55,471 bases of DNA, taken from assembly GCA_039933635.1 (NCBI GenBank), contig JBDTNQ010000014.1, forward strand, positions 1-55,471, written 5' to 3'. Shown here one piece after another: positions 41,013 to 48,638 of the stretch. The notes under the pieces are model-generated. The model had not been told where the DNA came from and did not search any database. It saw only the letters and a list, made by a program, of their open reading frames with translations. The position numbers were made by a program, and so were the translations under genes. The DNA is from JBDTNQ01 sp039933635 (GTDB taxonomy: Bacteria; Acidobacteriota; Vicinamibacteria; Vicinamibacterales; SCN-69-37). Numbering within the stretch: position 1 is the first letter of the stretch; every line of letters begins with the position of its first letter.

Positions 41013-42743
41013 CTAATGCGACTCCCTCGTCACCGTCAGGCCTCGTCCGCCCGCCAGGAAGTCGAGGTCGGCGCCCTGATCGGCCTGTTGCACGTGCTCG
41101 ACGTACATGCGCACGTAGCCGCTGGCCGGCAGCGGCGCGGGCTTCCACTCGGCGCGGCGCCGTTCGAGTTCGGCGTCCGACACATCGAGATGCAGCCGGC
41201 GCGCCTCGACGTCGAGTTCGATCATGTCGCCGTCGCGCACGAGCGCGAGCGGTCCGCCCACTGCGGCTTCCGGCGTGACGTGCAGCACCACGGTGCCGTA
41301 CGCCGTGCCGCTCATGCGCGCATCGGAAATCCGCACCATGTCCGTCACGCCCTGCTTGAGCACCTTCGCCGGCAGGCCCATGTTGCCGACCTCGGCCATG
41401 CCCGGGTATCCCTTGGGGCCGCAGTTCTTCAGGACGAGCACGCAGTCCGCGTCGACATCGAGGTTGGGATCCACGATGCGCTGCTTGTAGTGCTCGATGG
41501 TTTCGAACACGACGGCGCGGCCGCGATGCTTCATCAGGCGCGGTGAGGCGGCTGACGGCTTCAACACCGCACCCGTCGGCGCGAGGTTGCCCTTGAGGAC
41601 CGCGATGCCGCCGCTCTTGACGATGGGATCGGTGACCGGCCGGATGACCTCGGTGTTCCAGGTCGGCGCGTCCTGCACGTTTTCCCACACGGTCTTGCCG
41701 TTCACGGTCAGCGCGTCCTTGTGGAGCAGCCCGTGTTCCGCGAGCGCGCGCATCACGGCCGGCAGTCCACCGGCGTAGTAGAGGTCTTCCATCAGGTAGC
41801 GGCCGGATGGCTTCAAGTCGACGATGGTTGGCACGTCGCGTCCGAGTCGATCCCAGTCCGCGAGGGTGAGGTCAACGCCCAGGCGTCCCGCGATCGCCAC
41901 GAGGTGAATCACCGCGTTCGTGGATCCGCCGATTGCACCGTTCACCCGAATCGCATTCTCGAAGTTCGGCTTGGTCAGAATCTTCGAGATAGTGACGTTC
42001 TCTTTCACGAGGTCGACGATGCGCCGGCCGGCCAGGTGGGCGAGGGCGTAGCGTCGCGAGTCCACGGCGGGGATGGCGGCGTTCTGCGGGAGTCCCATCC
42101 CGAGTGCCTCGACCATCGACGCCATCGTGGACGCCGTCCCCATCACCATGCAGTGACCGGCGGAGCGCGACATGCAGGCTTCGGCCTCGCTGAACTCCTT
42201 GAGGCTCATCGTGCCGGCTTTGACTTCCTCACTGAAACGCCACACGTCCGTGCCGGAGCCGATGTCCTGGCCGCGGTACTTGCCGTTCAGCATGGGACCG
42301 CCGGACACGACGAGTGCGGGGATGTCGCAACTGGCCGCGCCCATGATCAGCGACGGCGTCGTCTTGTCGCAGCCGCAGAGCAGCACGACGCCGTCGATCG
42401 GATTGGCGCGAATCGATTCCTCGACGTCCATCGCGACGAGGTTGCGGAACAGCATCGCCGTCGGGCGCATGTTCGATTCGCCGGTGGACGTCACCGGGAA
42501 CTCGAGCGGCAGGGCGCCGGCTTCCCACACGCCGCGCTTCACGTGCTCGGCAATGGTGCGGAAGTGCGCGTTGCACGGTGTCAGCTCGGACCACGTGTTA
42601 CAGATGCCGATGACCGGCCGCCCGTCGAACACGTCCTCGGGCAGACCTTCGTTCCGCATCCAGCTGCGATGGATGAATCCGTCCTTGTCCGGCTTGCCGA
42701 ACCAGGCGGCCGACCGGTACGGGCCCTTCTTGTTGTCGCTCAC
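41013..42743 (-). CDS. IlvD/Edd-family sugar-acid dehydratase, L-arabinonate type
   Basis: 576 residues. The N-terminus (RSAAWFGKPDKDGFIHRSWM) and GICNTWSELTPCN match L-arabinonate/D-xylonate dehydratases more than branched-chain IlvD. Cluster ligands are Cys57 (TPCN), Cys125 (CGCDKTTP, with Lys127) and Cys198 (SAGHCMVMGTA), with spacings of 68 and 73 as in the Rhizobium arabinonate dehydratase. The ISDARMSG motif that holds the base Ser is present. It removes water from an aldonate to give a 2-keto-3-deoxy acid. First gene of the minus-strand operon, divergent from the MFS carrier. GTG start; GTGAGCGACAA is repeated just upstream of it. Confidence 0.92.
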   Translation of the reverse strand: MSDNKKGPYRSAAWFGKPDKDGFIHRSWMRNEGLPEDVFDGRPVIGICNTWSELTPCNAHFRTIAEHVKRGVWEAGALPLEFPVTSTGESNMRPTAMLFRNLVAMDVEESIRANPIDGVVLLCGCDKTTPSLIMGAASCDIPALVVSGGPMLNGKYRGQDIGSGTDVWRFSEEVKAGTMSLKEFSEAEACMSRSAGHCMVMGTASTMASMVEALGMGLPQNAAIPAVDSRRYALAHLAGRRIVDLVKENVTISKILTKPNFENAIRVNGAIGGSTNAVIHLVAIAGRLGVDLTLADWDRLGRDVPTIVDLKPSGRYLMEDLYYAGGLPAVMRALAEHGLLHKDALTVNGKTVWENVQDAPTWNTEVIRPVTDPIVKSGGIAVLKGNLAPTGAVLKPSAASPRLMKHRGRAVVFETIEHYKQRIVDPNLDVDADCVLVLKNCGPKGYPGMAEVGNMGLPAKVLKQGVTDMVRISDARMSGTAYGTVVLHVTPEAAVGGPLALVRDGDMIELDVEARRLHLDVSDAELERRRAEWKPAPLPASGYVRMYVEHVQQADQGADLDFLAGGRGLTVTRESH

Positions 42744-42765
42744 GATTTGTCGCTCACAATCTCAC

Positions 42766-42771
42766 AGTGTA
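42766..42771 (-). promoter_or_regulatory. -10 box of dehydratase operon
   Basis: TACACT on the minus strand, 22 nt upstream of the GTG at 42743. A hairpin CGCCGC/GCGGCG (42784-42801) takes the place where a -35 box would be, and no good -35 is seen. Confidence 0.35.
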
Positions 42772-42930
42772 GTCGAAACAAAGCGCCGCAAAAGCGCGGC
42801 GAAATGGTCGGTCGTGGCCGTGGTTTGACGGCGGAATGGCTTGACCATTCGCGCGTACTCCACGCCAGTGACACAGGCGCCGGCGCCGCGCTTCGCGGTT
42901 GCCGCGGTTTCCCGCAACCTGCTAGTGTTA

Positions 42931-42947
42931 CCCCTGTTCAACAAGCC
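42931..42947. promoter_or_regulatory. FadR-like operator candidate in divergent MFS/dehydratase gap
   Basis: CCCCTGTTCAACAAGCC shares the core CCTGTTCAACA with the palindrome at 18648-18664. It lies 71 bp upstream of the MFS ATG, within the 275-bp gap (42744-43018) that separates the two transcripts. Half-symmetry is lost at the outer bases. Confidence 0.45.
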
Positions 42948-43018
42948 ACCTGGCGTCTCGACCGCGACCGGCACCGGACTGCCGTGTCGGGGCCTAGGTT
43001 TCGGCGACAGGAAGGTTC

Positions 43019-44329
43019 ATGGCTGCACCCTCTCAGACCGGATTCAACCCGTCCGCGACTCCCACCGGCGCGCGTCACGTCACCACGATGTTTGCGGTGC
43101 TGCTGGCGGTGGTGATGTACATCGATCGGATCACGCTGTCGCAGGCGGCGCCGTACATCCGCGCGGACTTGAATCTCAGCACGAAGGAAATGGCCTGGGC
43201 CTTCTCGATGTTCGGCTGGGCCTACGCGTTGTTCGAGATTCCCGGCGGCTGGCTCGGCGACCGCATCGGGCCGCGCCGTGTCCTCATGCGCATCGTGATC
43301 TGGTGGTCGTTCTTCACCGCCGCGACGGGTTTGGTGTTCAACCAGTTCTCGCTCGTGATCACGCAGACGTTGTTCGGTGTCGGCGAAGCCGGCGCGTTTC
43401 CGAACATGACGCGCATCTTCACCACGTGGCTGCCGAAGAAGGAACGCGAGCGCGCGCAGGCGACCTTGTGGCTCGCGTCACGCTGGGGCGGCGCCCTCAC
43501 GCCGCTGCTGGTGATCTACCTCCTGCGCTATCTGCACGTCTCGTGGCGCGTCGTGTTCATGCTGTTCGGATCGATTGGCGTGATCTGGGCCATCGCGTTC
43601 TACCGCTGGTTCCGCGACGACCCGAGCACCCACCCCGGCGTCAACGCGGCGGAACTGGCGCTGCTGCCGCCTCGCTCGGAAACCCGTCAGGCGCACACCT
43701 TTCCCTTCCGTCAGCTCGTCGCCAATCGCAACGTCGTGCTGCTGTGCCTGCAGTACGCCTGCCTGGCGTACGGCTGGTGGTTCTACGTGACCTGGCTGCC
43801 GACGTATCTGCGGGATGCGCGTCAGACGACGCTGCAGCTGCATCCGATGGTGCTGGCATTGCTCACCGGCCTTCCCCTGTTGATGGGTGGTGTGGGATGC
43901 CTCATCGCCGGCCGGCTCGGCCCGCGCCTCGCCGAGTCGATGGGCAGCGTCATCAAGGCGCGCCGCGTCATGGCGATCACCGGATTCCTTGGCGCGTCGG
44001 CATCGATCTTCGTGTTCACCCGCGTCTTCGATCCGATCCAGGCGATGTTCGTCCTCGGGATGGCGGGATTCTTCAACGACTTCATCATGCCGTCCGCATG
44101 GGCCGGCGCGATGGACATCGGCGGACGTTACGCCGGCACTGTGTCGGGTGCGATGAATATGGTCGGCGGCATCGCCGGCGCCTCATCGTCGCTCTTCGTC
44201 GGCTACCTGCTCGCCTGGACCAATCAGAACTGGACGATGGCGCTGTACATCTCGGCGACCATCTATTCGCTTGGCGCGGTCGCCTGGCTGTTCCTGGACT
44301 CGCACACGCCGATGGATCAGGGAGATTAG
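43019..44329 (+). CDS. MFS transporter, anion:cation symporter (hexuronate/galactonate) type
   Basis: 436 residues, twelve predicted membrane helices. YIDRITLSQAAPYI in the first helix region, GGWLGDRIGPRRVLM between helices 2 and 3 (the MFS A-motif), and GVGEAGAFPNMTRIFTTWLP are hallmarks of the ACS group that carries hexuronates, galactonate or glucarate with protons. It sits in the inner membrane. It is divergent from the dehydratase, so uptake and breakdown of the same acid are likely. GGAAGG precedes the ATG. Its stop overlaps the tdh stop by 3 bases (TTAG). Confidence 0.94.
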   Translation: MAAPSQTGFNPSATPTGARHVTTMFAVLLAVVMYIDRITLSQAAPYIRADLNLSTKEMAWAFSMFGWAYALFEIPGGWLGDRIGPRRVLMRIVIWWSFFTAATGLVFNQFSLVITQTLFGVGEAGAFPNMTRIFTTWLPKKERERAQATLWLASRWGGALTPLLVIYLLRYLHVSWRVVFMLFGSIGVIWAIAFYRWFRDDPSTHPGVNAAELALLPPRSETRQAHTFPFRQLVANRNVVLLCLQYACLAYGWWFYVTWLPTYLRDARQTTLQLHPMVLALLTGLPLLMGGVGCLIAGRLGPRLAESMGSVIKARRVMAITGFLGASASIFVFTRVFDPIQAMFVLGMAGFFNDFIMPSAWAGAMDIGGRYAGTVSGAMNMVGGIAGASSSLFVGYLLAWTNQNWTMALYISATIYSLGAVAWLFLDSHTPMDQGD

Positions 44330-45357
44330 ATCGCGGTCCAGTCCAGGATGATCTTCCCTGACTGTCCCGTCGCAATCACCTCGAAGGCCTGCGCGTAGTC
44401 GGCGGCCGCGAAGCGGTGGGTGATGACGGGCGCGATGTCCACGCCACTCTGGAGCAGGCTGGCCATCTTGTACCAGGTCTCGAACATTTCGCGGCCGTAG
44501 ATGCCCTTGAGTGTGAGGGCTTTGAAGATCACCTGATTCCAGTCGATGGCGATCTCCGCAGGCGGGATGCCAAGGATCGCGATGCTGCCGCCATGATTCA
44601 TGGTCCGCAGCATGTCGCGGAACGCCGCGCCGTGGCCTGACATCTCGAAGCCGACGTCGTACCCTTCTTCCATCCCGAGCTGCTTCATCGCGTCGTCGAG
44701 GGACGTGGTCGTCGCATTGATCGCCAGCGTCGCGCCCATGCGGCGCGCGAGTTCCAGCCGGTACTCGTTGACGTCGCTGATGACGATGTGACGGGCGCCG
44801 ACGAAACGGGCAATCGCCGCGGCCATGATGCCGATGGGGCCCGCGCCCGTGATCAGGACGTCTTCACCCACGACGCTGAACGAGAGGGCCGTGTGGGTGG
44901 CGTTGCCGAATGGATCGAGAATCGCTCCCGTGTCGTCGTCAATCGAGTCCGGCAGCTTGAAGGCATTTGCCGCGGGAATCGAGATGTACTCGGCAAAGCA
45001 GCCGGGCCGATTCACGCCGACGCCGACCGTGTTGCGGCACAGATGACGACGTCCGGCGCGGCAGTTCCGGCAGTGTCCGCAGGTGACATGCCCCTCGCCG
45101 GCCACGCGATCGCCGGGCTTGATTCCCGCGACCTCGCTGCCAATCTGCACCACCTCGCCGCAGTACTCGTGGCCAACGACCATGGGGACGGGGATCGTCT
45201 TCTCTGCCCAGGCGTCCCAGTTGAAGATGTGCAGATCGGTGCCGCAGATCGACGTGCGGCGGACGCGGATGAGGACGTCGTTGTGGCCGATGGTCGGCTC
45301 GGGAACGTCCTGCATCCAGATGCCGCGCTCAGCGCGCGCCTTGACGAGAGCTTTCAT
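44326..45357 (-). CDS. tdh: L-threonine 3-dehydrogenase
   Basis: 343 residues, zinc-dependent MDR family. Catalytic zinc site in TSICGTDLHIFNWD and VGHEYCGEV, the structural zinc site CGHCRNCRAGRRHLC, the cofactor loop ITGAGPIGIMAAAIA followed by DVNEYRL (acidic, so NAD), and GIYGREMFETWYKM near the C-terminus are all Tdh features. It turns threonine to 2-amino-3-ketobutyrate, which the Kbl enzyme encoded just upstream splits to glycine and acetyl-CoA. AAGGAG precedes the ATG. Two dispersed palindromes separate it from kbl. Confidence 0.95.
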   Translation of the reverse strand: MKALVKARAERGIWMQDVPEPTIGHNDVLIRVRRTSICGTDLHIFNWDAWAEKTIPVPMVVGHEYCGEVVQIGSEVAGIKPGDRVAGEGHVTCGHCRNCRAGRRHLCRNTVGVGVNRPGCFAEYISIPAANAFKLPDSIDDDTGAILDPFGNATHTALSFSVVGEDVLITGAGPIGIMAAAIARFVGARHIVISDVNEYRLELARRMGATLAINATTTSLDDAMKQLGMEEGYDVGFEMSGHGAAFRDMLRTMNHGGSIAILGIPPAEIAIDWNQVIFKALTLKGIYGREMFETWYKMASLLQSGVDIAPVITHRFAAADYAQAFEVIATGQSGKIILDWTAI

Positions 45358-45370
45358 TGACTCCTTCTTT

Positions 45371-45393
45371 GCCCTGGACCTGAAGGTCAGGGC
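45371..45393. repeat. Dispersed intergenic palindrome, copy G1
   Basis: GCCCTGGACCT and AGGTCAGGGC around GA, lacking one C of the right arm. It is 14 nt upstream of the tdh ATG, next to its ribosome site. Confidence 0.7.
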
Positions 45394-45409
45394 TCCACGA
45401 ACGACGGCA

Positions 45410-45431
45410 CCCTGGACCTGAAGGTCCAGGG
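45410..45431. repeat. Dispersed intergenic palindrome, copy G2
   Basis: Perfect 10-bp arms CCCTGGACCT and AGGTCCAGGG around GA, the cleanest copy of the family. It starts about 9 nt after the kbl stop codon. Either copy could form a terminator-like hairpin between kbl and tdh; there is no T-run. Confidence 0.75.
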
Positions 45432-45439
45432 CCTGCGGC

Positions 45440-46636
45440 TTAGCTCCTGGCCAGAACTCCGAGTTCTCCACCAACCCTGGCAAACGCGCCCACGGCCCGC
45501 TCCAGATGCTCGCGCGTGTGTGCGGCGGACATCTGCGTACGAATTCTCGCCTGGCCCTTCGGCACGACGGGAAACGAAAAGCCGATCACGTAGACGCCTT
45601 CTTCGAGCAGGCGCGCCGCCATGCGTCCCGCCAGCTGCGCGTCCCCCAGCATGATCGGAATGATCGGATGCGAGCCTGGGGGCAGCGTGAAGCCGAGCGC
45701 CGTCATGCGTTCGCGAAAGAAGCGCGCGTTGTCGAACAGGCGATCCCGTAACGTCGTGTCGGCCTCCACGAGGTCGAGGACGCGGAGCGTGGCGGCCGCG
45801 ACCGGAGGCGGAATGCTGTTCGAGAACAGATACGGACGGGAGCGCTGGCGCAGCCAGCCGATGATTTCTCGGCGTCCCGAGGTGTAGCCGCCGCTGCCGC
45901 CGCCGAGCGCTTTGCCCAACGTGCCGGTGATGATGTCGACGCGACCGAGGACGCCGCAGTACTCGTGCGTGCCTCGTCCCGTCGCGCCCATGAAGCCGAC
46001 GGCGTGGGAGTCATCGACCATCACCAGCGCGTCATGCCGTTGGGCCAGGTCGCAGATCTCATGCAGCCTGGCGATGGTCCCGTCCATCGAGAAGACGCCA
46101 TCGGTGGCAATGAGACGCGTGCGTGCGGCCGCTGCGTCCGTCAGACATCGCTCGAGCTCGGCCATGTCGCCAGTCGCATAGCGAAAGCGCTGCGCTTTGC
46201 ACAGCCGGATCCCGTCGATGATGCTCGCGTGGTTGAGCGCGTCGCTGATGATCGCGTCCTTCTCGTCGAGCAGCGTCTCGAACAGGCCGCCATTCGCGTC
46301 GAAGCACGACGAGTAGAGGATGGTGTCGTCCGTGCCGAGAAAGCGGGTGAGTCGCGACTCGAGCTCGACGTGCACTGCGTGCGTCCCGCAGATGAACCTG
46401 ACGGACGCCATGCCGTAGCCGTCGTGATCGACGGCCTCCCGCACGGCCGCGCGCACGTCCGGATGATTGGCCAGCCCGAGATAGTTGTTGGCGCAGAGGT
46501 TGATGACATCAGGCCCGTGGTCCACGCGGATGACGGCACCCTGTGGCGTCGTGATCACACGCTCGTGCTTGAACAGACCTTCCTGTTCGAGCCGGGCCGT
46601 GTCGTCGGCGAGCCGTTTCAGCGTCGGATTCGTCAC
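45440..46636 (-). CDS. kbl: 2-amino-3-ketobutyrate CoA ligase (glycine C-acetyltransferase)
   Basis: 398 residues of the alpha-oxoamine synthase family. INLCANNYLGLANHPDVR, GYGMASVRFICGTHAVHVELE, SSCFDANGGLFETLLDEKDA, DDSHAVGFMGATGRGTHEY and the PLP-lysine stretch TLGKALGGGSGGY are close to the Kbl signature. It uses CoA to split 2-amino-3-ketobutyrate to glycine and acetyl-CoA (EC 2.3.1.29). GTG start at 46636, chosen because it matches the family N-terminus (MTNPTLKRLADD) although the frame is open up to 47974. The start overlaps the stop of a tiny upstream frame. With tdh it completes threonine degradation. Confidence 0.95.
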   Translation of the reverse strand: MTNPTLKRLADDTARLEQEGLFKHERVITTPQGAVIRVDHGPDVINLCANNYLGLANHPDVRAAVREAVDHDGYGMASVRFICGTHAVHVELESRLTRFLGTDDTILYSSCFDANGGLFETLLDEKDAIISDALNHASIIDGIRLCKAQRFRYATGDMAELERCLTDAAAARTRLIATDGVFSMDGTIARLHEICDLAQRHDALVMVDDSHAVGFMGATGRGTHEYCGVLGRVDIITGTLGKALGGGSGGYTSGRREIIGWLRQRSRPYLFSNSIPPPVAAATLRVLDLVEADTTLRDRLFDNARFFRERMTALGFTLPPGSHPIIPIMLGDAQLAGRMAARLLEEGVYVIGFSFPVVPKGQARIRTQMSAAHTREHLERAVGAFARVGGELGVLARS

Positions 46637-46669
46637 GCGATCGCCCGCAAGGTCACGGACGCCATCATA
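46633..46669 (-). promoter_or_regulatory. -10 box and possible 7-residue leader peptide of kbl
   Basis: TATGAT (46669-46664, minus strand) is followed 7 nt later by GTG at 46656. That GTG opens a frame of seven codons (reading MTLRAIA) whose TGA overlaps the kbl start codon as GTGA. A leaderless ribosome could translate it and pass directly to kbl, which has only a weak ribosome site. Confidence 0.35.
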
Positions 46670-46689
46670 TCGAAGTCCCCCACGTGGCC

Positions 46690-47601
46690 TCAGCCCCAGC
46701 GGTCCAACAGGCGCAGCGACTCCTCCCAGAGCCGCACGGCGTCTTCGCGATCCAAGGCATGTCGGGCGACGCCGGTCATGTCCTTCTCGCCTGGCGCGAG
46801 GAGGCGCGCCTCGTGGCCGTCCGCGAAGTACCGGCCGCTCATGCCCTCGACGAGCGGTGATGCTGCGAGCAGCACCGACGTCGCGGCGCCTTCGCGGATT
46901 GTCTTCCGCAGTTCGACGGGCGTCTTCATGCCGCCGACGTGACGTTGCAGGGGCGTCGGAATCGCACCGGGCATGAGCGCGTTTGCCGTGATGCCCTCGC
47001 GCGCCCAGAGCCTCGCGGCTTCGACCGCGAAGAGCACGTTCGCCGTCTTGGACTGCCCATACGCGGATATCGGATCGTACGGACGCGTATGGAAATGGAT
47101 GTCGTCGAAGACGACCGGCGACACCTGATGCGAGCTGGAGCTGACGACGACGATGCGCGAGTGAGTGGCCGCGGCGAGCGCGGTGTGCAGACCCAGCGCG
47201 AGCGCGAAGTGGCCGAGGTGATTGACCACGAACTGGGTGTCCCAGCCCTCGCGCGTGTGACGTTCGGGCGGCGCCATGACACCGGCGTTGTCGACGAGGA
47301 TGTGTAAAGGGCCGCGCCAGCCCCGCGCACAGGCGTCGATCGATGCGTGGTTCGACAGATCGAGCGGCGTCACGTGGATGCGATCGGCAGGCGCGTCGAG
47401 TGTTGCGAGCGCGCGCCGGGCCGCTTCGACATCGCGAACCGCGACGGTCACATCCGCGCCGGCGTTGGCCAGCACGCGCGTCGTCTCGAGTCCGATGCCG
47501 GATGCACCGCCGGTGATCAGCGCCCGCTTCCCGGTCAGGTCGACGCCCGCAATCACTTCGTCGGCCGTCGAGTGGAAGCCGAAGGGCGTGCGGAGAAGCA
47601 T
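46690..47601 (-). CDS. SDR-family oxidoreductase, retinol-dehydrogenase-like
   Basis: 303 residues. TGGASGIGLE, basic AVRDVEAARRAL after strand 2 (NADP-like), VDNAGVMAPP, WDTQFVVNHLGHFAL, Ser in VVVSSSSHQVSP and Tyr/Lys in YGQSKTANVLF place it in the long-chain group with retinol-dehydrogenase/WW-domain-oxidoreductase relatives. The substrate is unknown. Start MLLRTPFG at 47601; TACGCT 5 nt upstream could be a -10 box. It is 53 nt upstream of kbl but kbl seems to have its own promoter, so they need not be one unit. Confidence 0.9.
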   Translation of the reverse strand: MLLRTPFGFHSTADEVIAGVDLTGKRALITGGASGIGLETTRVLANAGADVTVAVRDVEAARRALATLDAPADRIHVTPLDLSNHASIDACARGWRGPLHILVDNAGVMAPPERHTREGWDTQFVVNHLGHFALALGLHTALAAATHSRIVVVSSSSHQVSPVVFDDIHFHTRPYDPISAYGQSKTANVLFAVEAARLWAREGITANALMPGAIPTPLQRHVGGMKTPVELRKTIREGAATSVLLAASPLVEGMSGRYFADGHEARLLAPGEKDMTGVARHALDREDAVRLWEESLRLLDRWG

Positions 47602-47618
47602 GAGGAAGCGTACATCGT

Positions 47619-48638
47619 GTGACACCATGGACTGACGTGGCTTCTTCCGCCTCGCCGGCTGGTCGCACCGTTCTCTTGACTGGAGCGACCGGGTTCGTCG
47701 GTCGCGCGGCGTTCGCCGGATTGGAGCGCGCAGGGTGGACTGTCCGATGTGCGGCGCGCGACGCTGCCCGCGCGGCGGCCCGATGGCCGGAGCGCCACTG
47801 GGTGGCGCTCGACGTTGCTGATGCGGAAGCGACCGCGCGTGCGCTGGACGGGTGCGAGGCGGCCCTGTACCTCGTGCATGGGATGTCGGCGCACGCGGGC
47901 GACTTTCGCAGACAGGAACTCGACCAGGCCAGGACGTTCGCCAAGGCCGCGGATCGGGCCGGGCTGCGGCGCATCGTCTATCTCGGTGGGGTCGTGGCCG
48001 CAGATGCGGACGCGTCGGAACATCTGCGGAGCCGACAGGAAGTCGGCGAAGAACTGCGTGCGGGCCCGGTGTCGGCCATCGAACTGCGCGCGAGCATGAT
48101 CATCGGCCACGGCAGCTTGAGCTGGCTGATCGTCCGCGACCTGGCGGCGCGCCTGCCCATCATGGTGTTGCCGCGCTGGCTGGAGTCGCGCACGCAGCCG
48201 GTGGCAATCGCGGACGTGACCGTGGCGCTCGAACGCTCGCTCGATCTCGTCGTCGACGGCAGCGCGTGGTTCGATGTGCCAGGCCCCGAGACTCTTTCGG
48301 GCCGAACCATCCTGGAGCGGACCGCCGCGGTGCTCGGCGCGCGGAAGCCCGTAATGATCGAAGTGCCGTTCCTCTCGCCGCGTCTCTCGTCGCATTGGGT
48401 CCGATTCGTCACGCGTGCGGAGTGGTCCGTTGCGCGCGAAGTCGTCTTGGGGTTGAAGACCGACCTGCTGGCGCACGACGATCGGTTCTGGACGCTCATC
48501 GGTCACACACAGTTGCTGACCTTCGACGAGGCCGCGCGCAAAGCGGTCGCGGATGAGCAGGCCGACGGTCCAGTGCCTGGCGTGTGGGGCATCGTTGAAC
48601 GGATGCTGACTCGCGCACCGCGGAAGAACAGGACGTGA
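47619..48638 (+). CDS. NAD(P)-binding nucleoside-sugar-epimerase-like protein
   Basis: About 339 residues. VLLTGATGFVGRAA is the Rossmann loop of atypical extended SDRs; ALDVADAEATARALDGCEAALYLVHGM and IVYLGGVV follow as in the NDUFA9/YwnB-like group with DUF2867-type relatives. There is no Tyr-x3-Lys, so it may bind the cofactor without classic dehydrogenase chemistry. GTG at 47619 or 47637 could be the start. The 3' end overlaps the protease gene (GTGA). Role unknown; relatives are often tied to quinone or membrane functions. Confidence 0.8.
   Translation: MTPWTDVASSASPAGRTVLLTGATGFVGRAAFAGLERAGWTVRCAARDAARAAARWPERHWVALDVADAEATARALDGCEAALYLVHGMSAHAGDFRRQELDQARTFAKAADRAGLRRIVYLGGVVAADADASEHLRSRQEVGEELRAGPVSAIELRASMIIGHGSLSWLIVRDLAARLPIMVLPRWLESRTQPVAIADVTVALERSLDLVVDGSAWFDVPGPETLSGRTILERTAAVLGARKPVMIEVPFLSPRLSSHWVRFVTRAEWSVAREVVLGLKTDLLAHDDRFWTLIGHTQLLTFDEAARKAVADEQADGPVPGVWGIVERMLTRAPRKNRT

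Noticed and set aside
38756..43115. Long plus-strand frames opposite glcD and the dehydratase
   Set aside because: They mirror conserved minus-strand enzymes and have no recognisable motif or ribosome site.
46637..47974. N-terminal extension of the kbl frame by more than 400 codons
   Set aside because: The extension is Arg-rich, overlaps the SDR gene in another frame, and Kbl homology begins exactly at the GTG at 46636.
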